Below, piece by piece: positions 38,621 through 44,758 of a DNA stretch of 44,758 nt. Source of the stretch: an uncultured bacterium (lineage in GTDB: Bacteria > Cyanobacteriota > Vampirovibrionia > Gastranaerophilales > Gastranaerophilaceae); assembly GCA_900553895.1 (NCBI GenBank), contig USFB01000011.1:1-44758 (forward strand). The letters are read 5' to 3'. Within the stretch, counting starts at the first letter, position 1; every line of letters starts with the position of its first letter. The notes under the pieces are model-generated. The model made no database searches. It was not told the DNA's origin and saw only the letters and a list, made by a program, of their open reading frames with translations. The translations under genes were made by a program, and so were the position numbers.

Positions 38621-40714
38621 TTACGCCTTCACCATACCAACTGACTTAACCTTAACATTTGGACTGATTTCATTATATGACATAATAGAAATTTGTGGAT
38701 AAGTTCTTTCAACAAGTTTCCTAAACAACAGTCTGATTGGAGAAGAACATAAAATTACAGGCTGATTACCTGTTGCGGTAATAGCTTTTTCTAATTCTAA
38801 ATTCATCTTATCAAACATGTTTTTAGTAAAGCTTGGATCTAGTGTAACGCTTTGACCGTCAGGACTCGCACCTTTAGCAATTGTATTTTCTACATCAGGT
38901 GCAAGTGTTATTACATATAATTCGCCGGTATCGGCAAGATTTTGTTTGCAAATATTTCTTGATAATGCTTGGCGCACATGTTCTGTCAAGAAATTAGGAT
39001 TTTTATTAATCTTAGCTTGTAAACTGATTGTTTCTAAAATCGTTTTCAAATCGCGCACTGCAACACCTTCTTTAAGCAAGTTTTGCATAACAATTTGAAC
39101 ATCGCCGACTGTAATATCTTTCATTATGTCGTTTACATAATCTTCTGAAACTTCTTTTTTAAGGTTATCAATAAGTTGCTGAACATCAAATCTTGAAATG
39201 ATTTCAGACGCACATTTCTTGATAACTTCAGTTATGTGTGTTGAAATTACAGCAGAGGCTGAAACAACTGTATAACCTGACATTTCTGCCATGTCTTTGT
39301 CTTTAGGCTCTATCCAAAGAGCAGGTAAGCCAAATGCCGGTTCTATTGCATGAATACCGTTTATTGCAAGATTTCCGACAGGATCGCCGGCACACATTGC
39401 AAGATATCGTTCAGGATAAACTTCTCCTGATTCCAGCGCAACACCTTTTAATTTTATTTGATATGAATTTGGAGAAAGTTGTAAATTATCACGTACTCTT
39501 ATTGATGGAAGCACAATACCTAAATCCAGTGCTGTTTGGCGTCTTATTTGAGCAATACGTTCTAATAAATCACCACCCATTTCGACGTTAAGCAATTGAA
39601 CGAGTCTGTAACCAACTTCAATTTCAATAGTGTCAACGTTAAGTAATTCCATAACACTTTCTCTTGTGGCTTTTGCGCGTTTTTCTTTTTTGCCGAGCTT
39701 TTCTTGTTGAGCTTGTTGAGCCTGTTGAGCTTCTTGTGTTTGCTGAACTTCTTTTTTATTTTTAGCTTTAAAATAAGCCATGCAGCCTGCAATACCTGCA
39801 ATTGCTAAAAACGGAACCGTCGGCATGCCGGGAATTATACCCATAAAACCTAAAAGCCCTGCTACAACACCTAAAACTCTAGGGTCAGAAAACATTTCGT
39901 TTTTGATATCTTGAGATAAAGATTCGTCTTTCCCTGTTGCACGAGATACAATCAAACCTGTTGCAGTAGAAATCAAAAGTGCAGGAATTTGAGAAACAAG
40001 ACCGTCACCAACTGTTAAAATAGTATATGTTGAAAGTGCTTGTTGAACATTCATGTGTAATTGAATTATTCCGATAATCAAGCCACCAACGATGTTGATA
40101 ACAGTAATTACAATACCTGCTGTCGCATCGCCTTTAACGAATTTTGAAGCACCATCCATAGTACCGTAAAAATCTGTTTCACGTTCCAGTTTTCTACGTC
40201 TTTCTTTTGCCTGCTCTTCGTTAATTAAACCCGAGTTTAAATCAGCGTCAATACTCAATTGTTTGCCGGGCATTTTATCCAATGTAAATCTGGCAGATAC
40301 TTCAGCAACACGAGTTGCACCACCTGTGATTACCATAAAGTTGATTAAAACCAAGATACAAAATATAACAGCACCGACAACATAGTTTCCGCCGACAACG
40401 AATTCTCCGAACGAGTTAATTACATTTCCCGCTTCGCCATTTAATAAAATTAAACGTGTAGAACTAACGTTTAAACCTAATCTGAAGAGGGTTGCAATCA
40501 AAAGGACTGTAGGGAATGATGAATAATCAAGCGGTTCTTGGGTGTACAAACAAACAAGCATGATGACAACTGCTAAGGAGATATTTACTGTAAGCAACAA
40601 GTCTAAAAGCACAGGTGGAAGTGGAATTACCATCATGCACACAATAACGACCAAGCCAATCGCAAGGACGATATCATTATTGCTTAATAGTTTAGATAAT
40701 TTCCCCAGTTCCAT
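38621..40714 (-). CDS. flhA: Flagellar biosynthesis protein FlhA
   Basis: Export-gate component of the flagellar type III secretion apparatus. About eight hydrophobic helices in the first 310 residues, with the FHIPEP-family signature R-V-A-E-V-S-A-R-F-T-L-D-x-M-P-G-K-Q between them. A Gln/Lys-rich linker (about 315-345, with repeated Q-Q-A) leads to the large cytoplasmic domain ending before residue 697. Full length. The start has no strong ribosome site; the nearest AGAGGAA is about 20 bases away. The only flagellar structural gene in this window. Confidence 0.97.
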   Translation of the reverse strand: MELGKLSKLLSNNDIVLAIGLVVIVCMMVIPLPPVLLDLLLTVNISLAVVIMLVCLYTQEPLDYSSFPTVLLIATLFRLGLNVSSTRLILLNGEAGNVINSFGEFVVGGNYVVGAVIFCILVLINFMVITGGATRVAEVSARFTLDKMPGKQLSIDADLNSGLINEEQAKERRRKLERETDFYGTMDGASKFVKGDATAGIVITVINIVGGLIIGIIQLHMNVQQALSTYTILTVGDGLVSQIPALLISTATGLIVSRATGKDESLSQDIKNEMFSDPRVLGVVAGLLGFMGIIPGMPTVPFLAIAGIAGCMAYFKAKNKKEVQQTQEAQQAQQAQQEKLGKKEKRAKATRESVMELLNVDTIEIEVGYRLVQLLNVEMGGDLLERIAQIRRQTALDLGIVLPSIRVRDNLQLSPNSYQIKLKGVALESGEVYPERYLAMCAGDPVGNLAINGIHAIEPAFGLPALWIEPKDKDMAEMSGYTVVSASAVISTHITEVIKKCASEIISRFDVQQLIDNLKKEVSEDYVNDIMKDITVGDVQIVMQNLLKEGVAVRDLKTILETISLQAKINKNPNFLTEHVRQALSRNICKQNLADTGELYVITLAPDVENTIAKGASPDGQSVTLDPSFTKNMFDKMNLELEKAITATGNQPVILCSSPIRLLFRKLVERTYPQISIMSYNEISPNVKVKSVGMVKA

Positions 40715-40748
40715 TCGTTCTTAATAAAGTTATTCCTCTCCGATTAGT

Positions 40749-40777
40749 ATTATATCATCATTTTAGAGGTTAAACAA
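40749..40777 (-). promoter_or_regulatory. Possible promoter of flhA
   Basis: TTGTTT, 17-base spacer, TATAAT on the minus strand, overlapping the last codons of the 40770 gene. Confidence 0.5.
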
Positions 40778-41021
40778 ACTTGTTAAGTTTCTTTAAATCT
40801 TTTGTGGAGAGATTTAAGAACTTATCTTTAACTTCATTATAAAAACTAAAATGAGGATATAGAACAGAGTTATCCGCTTTCTCCAAAAGTGGTTTTGAAT
40901 TTATGTTCAAAGCATTTTTATAATCAGTAGAATTGTAACATGAAAACATAGACAACAATGACGTTTTTCGTATGTTTGCTTGTCTAAAGACAGTGCCCTC
41001 ATTTATTCTATTTATATGCAT
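40770..41021 (-). CDS. Small hypothetical protein coupled to nadE (83 aa)
   Basis: Not recognised. 83 residues, polar and Asn/Lys-rich (MHINRINEGTVFRQANIRKTS), with a helical Lys/Leu-rich C-terminus. Its ATG follows the nadE stop without a gap, and the GGAGAG site lies within the end of nadE, so translation is coupled. No clue to function from sequence. Confidence 0.6.
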   Translation of the reverse strand: MHINRINEGTVFRQANIRKTSLLSMFSCYNSTDYKNALNINSKPLLEKADNSVLYPHFSFYNEVKDKFLNLSTKDLKKLNKFV

Positions 41022-43007
41022 TTACTCTCCTAAAGTTTTAACTATATAACCCTCTTCAACACCTTTATAATTAATTCTTGAAGATGTGATTGGCTGTCTG
41101 TAATCATATTTATTGATTGAACGAGATTCAACAATTACAGACGGCGGAAGGATTGACCACTTGTAAAGCGCGGTAGACATACGTCTGAAGAATTTGTCCA
41201 ACCATTCAATCTTTTGTTCTTTAGAAACTGTGTTGTGTTTTTCATAAACGAATTTTGTTTCTAAAAGGTCATGGTAGCCTTCGTTTTTGTTTTCAACTCG
41301 CCAAATAATTTCATCTAAAAATTCATAAGGCATAAGAGCATCTTCTGCGATTAGCGGTTTTCCTGTTTTAGGGTCAATTGCAAGTTCTGCTCCCGGTTTT
41401 TTTAGAATAATCGCTTCTGGAATTGCATTTTTTTCTTCGCGGTTTTCATTCATCCAGCGCGCAAACGCAAACAATTTAGTTTTAGGTACATCTGCAATTG
41501 GTGCAAAACCGCCTGACATATCACCGTTAATCGTTGCATAACCCATATAAAGTTCTGATTTATCAGAAGTAGCAATAGGGATACAAGAGGCAAATTCATT
41601 ACTTATTCCCCACAGAAACATTGCTCTGGAACGTGCTTGAATATTATCAGGCGTGAACGAAGTTTTGTAACGTCCGTCCCATTTGTTTTCTACAGTTTTA
41701 AATAATTCATTTAAACATTCTGTTGTTGTATCAATCATTGGGCGGATTGTGGCTTCAGTAAAATTAATTCCTAAATTGTGTGCCAACTGTTGAGCGTCAG
41801 ATTTGCTTTCTTTGCTCGTTATATGAGATGGCATCGAAACGCCAAAAACATTTTCTTTGCCGATAGCATCTGCCAAAAGTACTGCGCAAACAGTCGAATC
41901 CAAACCGCCTGAAAGTCCTAAAACCGCGCGCTTAAAACCGCATTTTTTGAAATAATCTCTAATCCCTTGAACAATTGTTTTGTATGTTCTCTCTAAATCG
42001 GATTCGTATTCTAAAGTAAAGACTTTTTGTTCATTAAGAGATTTATCCAAACCTTTAGTCAACGGATAAATTTTGCCAATTTTTTCTTTTGGATTAACAA
42101 TTAAAAATTGTTCTTCAAAAGATTTTGCTCTTGCTAATAATTTTCCGTCCGCATCAAAAACTCTGCTGGAACCGTCAAACGAACTGTTGTCAATCGCACC
42201 GACTTGGTTTACATATACAATCGGTGTTTTGTATTTTTTAGCAATAAACGAGAGCATATTGTGTTTCAATTGTTCTTTTTTCGCTCTTGTAGGTGAAGCT
42301 GAACAATTAATGAAAATCTCAGGATTTTCTTGCGCAAGTTCATCAATCGGATCTTTATCGTAAAGATTTTTTTCAAAAAATTCTTTATTGTTCCAACAGT
42401 CTTCACAAATTGAGATTCCGTATTTTTCAAAGATTTTACTGTTTTCTTTAATATTGTCTTTATCAAAAACACCTAAAGTTTCAGTCGGCTGAACTCCTAC
42501 GACAGGAGATGGTTCAATATATCTGTAATCATTGAATTCTGAGTAGTTTGGAAGTAGTGATTTTCTGACAATTCCTGCAATTTTTCCGTTTTTTAAAATT
42601 GCAACAGAATTAAAGTATTTTTTACCTTCCGCATCTTGTTTTCGAGGTTCAACAAACCCTACGAGAGCGGTTGTTCCGACTGTAATTTTAGCCAAACCTT
42701 TCAGCCATTTAATATTTTCTTCGACAATAATCGGGTGTCTGTCGATTGTATCTTCAATTGGATAACCCATTAGAGCCAATTCTGGAAAAACAACCATATC
42801 TAAGCCAATTTTACATGAATATTTAATGTATTTAGCAATTTTTTTTGCGTTGTATTCAATATTCCCTGCAATAGGATTGATTTGTGCCATGCCGATAAAT
42901 CCACCATTGGAAACAATTTGCTTTACACCTTCTATTATGTTTTGCGGGATTTCTTCGCCGTGTGAAAATCTTTTATCAGCTATTTCGGATAGTTCGTATA
43001 AGTTCAT
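41022..43007 (-). CDS. nadE: Glutamine-dependent NAD+ synthetase
   Basis: Final step of NAD synthesis: amidation of nicotinic acid adenine dinucleotide with ammonia from glutamine. N-terminal nitrilase-type amidase with the E-K-C triad E76 (F-P-E-L), K149 (V-R-K-S-L-L-P) and C201 (I-S-I-C-E-D-C-W). C-terminal PP-loop synthetase with L-G-L-S-G-G-L-D-S-T. 661 aa. The usual family N-terminus (M-A-Q-I-N-P) starts here at residue 40, so there is a 38-residue extension. It is supported by a GAGAGG site at the upstream ATG and a promoter at 43030-43058. Confidence 0.96.
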   Translation of the reverse strand: MNLYELSEIADKRFSHGEEIPQNIIEGVKQIVSNGGFIGMAQINPIAGNIEYNAKKIAKYIKYSCKIGLDMVVFPELALMGYPIEDTIDRHPIIVEENIKWLKGLAKITVGTTALVGFVEPRKQDAEGKKYFNSVAILKNGKIAGIVRKSLLPNYSEFNDYRYIEPSPVVGVQPTETLGVFDKDNIKENSKIFEKYGISICEDCWNNKEFFEKNLYDKDPIDELAQENPEIFINCSASPTRAKKEQLKHNMLSFIAKKYKTPIVYVNQVGAIDNSSFDGSSRVFDADGKLLARAKSFEEQFLIVNPKEKIGKIYPLTKGLDKSLNEQKVFTLEYESDLERTYKTIVQGIRDYFKKCGFKRAVLGLSGGLDSTVCAVLLADAIGKENVFGVSMPSHITSKESKSDAQQLAHNLGINFTEATIRPMIDTTTECLNELFKTVENKWDGRYKTSFTPDNIQARSRAMFLWGISNEFASCIPIATSDKSELYMGYATINGDMSGGFAPIADVPKTKLFAFARWMNENREEKNAIPEAIILKKPGAELAIDPKTGKPLIAEDALMPYEFLDEIIWRVENKNEGYHDLLETKFVYEKHNTVSKEQKIEWLDKFFRRMSTALYKWSILPPSVIVESRSINKYDYRQPITSSRINYKGVEEGYIVKTLGE

Positions 43008-43029
43008 TTTTACCTCTCAAGTTATGTTT

Positions 43030-43058
43030 ATTATAGCTTGAGAGAAATGGATTTGCAA
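43030..43058 (-). promoter_or_regulatory. Sigma-70-type promoter of nadE
   Basis: TTGCAA, 17-base spacer, TATAAT on the minus strand, 22 bases before the ATG; the GAGAGG site lies in between. Confidence 0.7.
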
Positions 43059-43073
43059 AAATGATAATAAATA

Positions 43074-43101
43074 GCGAGGATGTAATTCATTACATCCTCG
43101 C
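43074..43101. terminator. Hairpin terminator after the 43118 gene
   Basis: Perfect 13-bp stem GCGAGGATGTAAT / ATTACATCCTCGC with a 2-base loop, 17 bases past the stop of the minus-strand gene. The better T-run is on the plus strand. Confidence 0.8.
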
Positions 43102-43117
43102 ATTGTTTTTTTTATTC

Positions 43118-43792
43118 TTAAAATGTGTATCTGATTCCTGCATTACCGCCAAAGGCATCTGCATTCGCAACAGCTGACCAATTACCGGTTTTGCCTAATT
43201 TTAATTCAGCTGATATTTTAGGAGTTATGTATGCGCCACTATTTTTACCATTATAACGTAATTCTGCAGTGTGAGATTTTCTTATAATTGTTTCATTGTT
43301 ATCTACTGTCAATTTTTTATCTTCATTAATTGTATAGTTATGGGAAATATTTGGTGCTGAATTTGCGTAAGCACCAACTTCTGCGCCGATTTTAACATTG
43401 CCTTTTTTACCATTGAATGTCATCATTAAAGATGCGCCAGCTTTTTTTAGTCCATCATGCCATTTATTAGTGCGTGACATCGTATAGTCTCCAGCAGAAA
43501 ATGAACTATGAAAAGCACTTGGTGTAGTAGATTTTTTATATTCAGCATTGCCTGACAATTCTAAGCCCATACTTTTTCCTATATTAAACTCGTGCCCTAC
43601 TTCTGCTCTTGCTTTAAATGTAGTTCCATAGCCGACTTCTGCGTTAGCATAAGTTTTACCTTTATTGATTTGTCCACCAAGAGTTGCACCTAAATTTAAT
43701 TCTCTAGCATTTGTGTAATTGTTTACACCACCTTCAACTTGAACATAAGCGTTTGCTTTTACAGGTGTTGTTTTTGTAATAGGTTGTGTCAT
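43118..43792 (-). CDS. Beta-barrel-like protein without signal peptide
   Basis: Not recognised by name. 224 residues of alternating amphipathic strands with Gly/Asn/Tyr-rich turns (E-V-G-Y-G-T-T-F, A-E-V-G-H-E-F-N-I-G, G-A-E-V-G-A-Y-A) and a final G-I-R-Y-T-F. The Phe C-terminus and strand periodicity are typical of outer-membrane beta-barrels. But the N-terminus (MTQPITKTTPVKANAY) is polar, with no hydrophobic signal sequence, and AAGGAGAG lies just before the ATG, so the start looks right. Divergent from the Xre-MDR gene. Confidence 0.7.
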   Translation of the reverse strand: MTQPITKTTPVKANAYVQVEGGVNNYTNARELNLGATLGGQINKGKTYANAEVGYGTTFKARAEVGHEFNIGKSMGLELSGNAEYKKSTTPSAFHSSFSAGDYTMSRTNKWHDGLKKAGASLMMTFNGKKGNVKIGAEVGAYANSAPNISHNYTINEDKKLTVDNNETIIRKSHTAELRYNGKNSGAYITPKISAELKLGKTGNWSAVANADAFGGNAGIRYTF

Positions 43793-43954
43793 TTTTTCTC
43801 TCCTTATTTCGTGTTAAACTATTAATTAATTTTTACGATGATTCTTCTTATGTATATATAAAGTATTTTTATGAGTAAAAATTGCGCATAATATGAAATA
43901 GTTGTTCGTAAAATGGCTACAAACAAGAAATACCCTATCTTACACGTTCTTAAT

Positions 43955-43975
43955 AAATCTTAATATTTAAGATTT
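43955..43975. promoter_or_regulatory. Perfect inverted repeat, candidate operator
   Basis: AAATCTTAA-TAT-TTAAGATTT, a 9-bp perfect inverted repeat with a 3-base centre. Its last base is the first base of the predicted -35 box (TTGAGC) of the 44077 gene. Size and symmetry suit a dimeric helix-turn-helix regulator. Confidence 0.5.
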
Positions 43976-44002
43976 TGAGCAAGAAATGATTATTCTGATA
44001 AT
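43975..44002 (+). promoter_or_regulatory. Possible promoter of the Xre-MDR fusion gene
   Basis: TTGAGC, 16-base spacer, GATAAT, giving a leader of about 68 bases that ends in AGAGAGG before the GTG. Confidence 0.45.
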
Positions 44003-44076
44003 TAGTAGTATACGCAATATTATCTCGTTAATAATAATTCTAAAATTAAATAGAATTGTTAAAGAGAGGTAACTTT

Positions 44077-44758
44077 GTGAATTTTAAAAAACTGCTGGGA
44101 CAAAAAATAAAACGAATGCGTACTAAATTCGGCTATACACAAGAGCAGTTGGCTGAAAAGATGCAGATTTCCACAAGAACATTGTGTGGAATTGAAAATG
44201 GTGAGAATTTTGTAAAAGCAGAAACTTTAGAGATGTTTTGCAAAGTGTTTAATATTACCTCTTTTGAGTTGTTTGCATTTGACCATTTAAAACCGCAAGA
44301 AGAATTGGTTAATGAAATTATGAAAGATATTTCTGAAATAAAAAATAACGATACCGTTTTAATAATCGGAGCCGGCCCTACCGGCATTTGTACATTATTA
44401 TGCACACTATTAAAAAATCCGAAAAAAATTATTGTTTGCGAAAAAGATGAAACTCGAAAAAACTTTATAAAAACGCATTATCCAAAAGTTCTGGTTACAG
44501 CCCCCGAGAGCTGCAAAGAAACAGTAGCAAAAGAAAGCCTTCACGGCGGAGCTGATGTGGTAATTGAAGTTGCCGGAGCCGAAGAAACATTCAAAATGGC
44601 TTGGGATTGTGCAAGACCTAACGCGATTGTAACCATTGTTGCACTTTACGATAAAGCAATGACACTGCCGCTACCGGATATGTACGGGAAAAATCTCACC
44701 TTTAAAACAGGAGGCGTAGACGGTTGTGATTGTGCAGAAATATTAGAACTTATAAAAG
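44077..44758 (+). CDS. Xre-type HTH fused to an alcohol-dehydrogenase Rossmann domain (partial, runs off the window)
   Basis: Partial gene, open for 227 codons to the window edge. GTG start with AGAGAGG upstream. Residues 6-60 form an Xre/Cro-type helix-turn-helix (I-K-R-M-R-T-K-F-G-Y-T-Q-E-Q-L-A, then S-T-R-T-L-C-G-I-E-N-G). After a short helical linker (about 70-90), residues 92-227 match the cofactor domain of medium-chain zinc alcohol dehydrogenases. They show D-T-V-L-I-I-G98-A-G100-P-T-G103, a second strand ending I-V-C-E122 (acidic, favouring NAD over NADP), and G-A-D-V-V-I-E-V-A-G-A-E-E at 158-170. The GroES-like catalytic half that should precede the Rossmann domain is absent. The most likely role is a transcription regulator reading NAD(H) or a related ligand; a truncated enzyme fusion cannot be excluded. 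Confidence 0.85.
   Translation, partial: MNFKKLLGQKIKRMRTKFGYTQEQLAEKMQISTRTLCGIENGENFVKAETLEMFCKVFNITSFELFAFDHLKPQEELVNEIMKDISEIKNNDTVLIIGAGPTGICTLLCTLLKNPKKIIVCEKDETRKNFIKTHYPKVLVTAPESCKETVAKESLHGGADVVIEVAGAEETFKMAWDCARPNAIVTIVALYDKAMTLPLPDMYGKNLTFKTGGVDGCDCAEILELIK

Noticed and set aside
1..44758. CRISPR array, prophage, insertion sequence, integrase or toxin-antitoxin genes
   Set aside because: No regularly spaced direct repeats, no transposase or integrase motifs and no recognisable toxin-antitoxin pair were seen on either strand.

Overview
The window is AT-rich chromosomal DNA (roughly one third G+C by eye) from a Gram-negative-type bacterium. An outer envelope is suggested by a TolC-family channel, an ADP-heptose enzyme and a beta-barrel-like protein. 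There is a flagellar export gene (flhA) and no sign of plasmid, phage or conjugation genes. Low G+C, diderm envelope genes, flagellar genes and several very small proteins sharing a short Pro-x-Phe-type motif are most reminiscent of a gut Gastranaerophilales (Melainabacteria / Vampirovibrionia, non-photosynthetic cyanobacterial relatives). That placement is an inference from gene content, not a measured result.

Layout. 1-9.2 kb (mostly minus strand): a heptose-1-phosphate adenylyltransferase, the lysine/peptidoglycan pair dapB-asd with a small gene behind it, an SPFH/NfeD membrane pair behind a DUF1858 gene, several lineage-type small proteins, then a secreted GHL10-type glycoside hydrolase, a mini zinc-ribbon protein and a PepT-like peptidase in one operon. 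9.4-15.2 kb: glyA and a stand-alone tuf convergent on each other, four small proteins, and the rpsF-ssb-rpsR operon. 15.3-19.3 kb: TolC-like protein, HAD phosphatase and a small protein, a large-type SRP RNA with an Alu domain on the minus strand, and an LD-carboxypeptidase. 19.4-26.9 kb: a cell-wall/division operon murC-murB-ddl-ftsQ followed by hemW, then a UbiA-family prenyltransferase and a DegT sugar aminotransferase. 27-36.2 kb: leuS, two unrecognised proteins, a Ski2-like helicase, clpP-clpX and a small secreted protein. 36.3-43 kb: a membrane-anchored class A beta-lactamase-fold protein, flhA-pilZ-membrane protein, and NAD synthetase. 43.1-44.8 kb: a beta-barrel-like protein divergent from a partial gene at the right edge.

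Most interesting items. (1) The right-edge gene (44077 to the window end) fuses an Xre-type helix-turn-helix directly to the Rossmann cofactor-binding domain of a medium-chain alcohol dehydrogenase, without the catalytic GroES-like domain before it. It looks like a possible NAD(H)-sensing repressor that is Rex-like in logic but built from different parts. A perfect 9-bp inverted repeat touches its predicted -35 box, and a beta-barrel-like protein lacking a signal peptide is transcribed divergently. (2) Five intergenic GTAG-headed palindromes look like REP elements of the kind moved by RAYT transposases. A second G/C-rich palindromic family sits beside them in two operon junctions. (3) Several genes appear to be leaderless, with the predicted transcription start on or within a few bases of the ATG. 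(4) Some enzymes lack a family-defining residue: the heptose adenylyltransferase lacks the motif Asp, and the class A beta-lactamase-fold protein lacks the deacylation Glu.

All calls come from reading the sequence and recalled family motifs; no database search, folding or alignment program was run.
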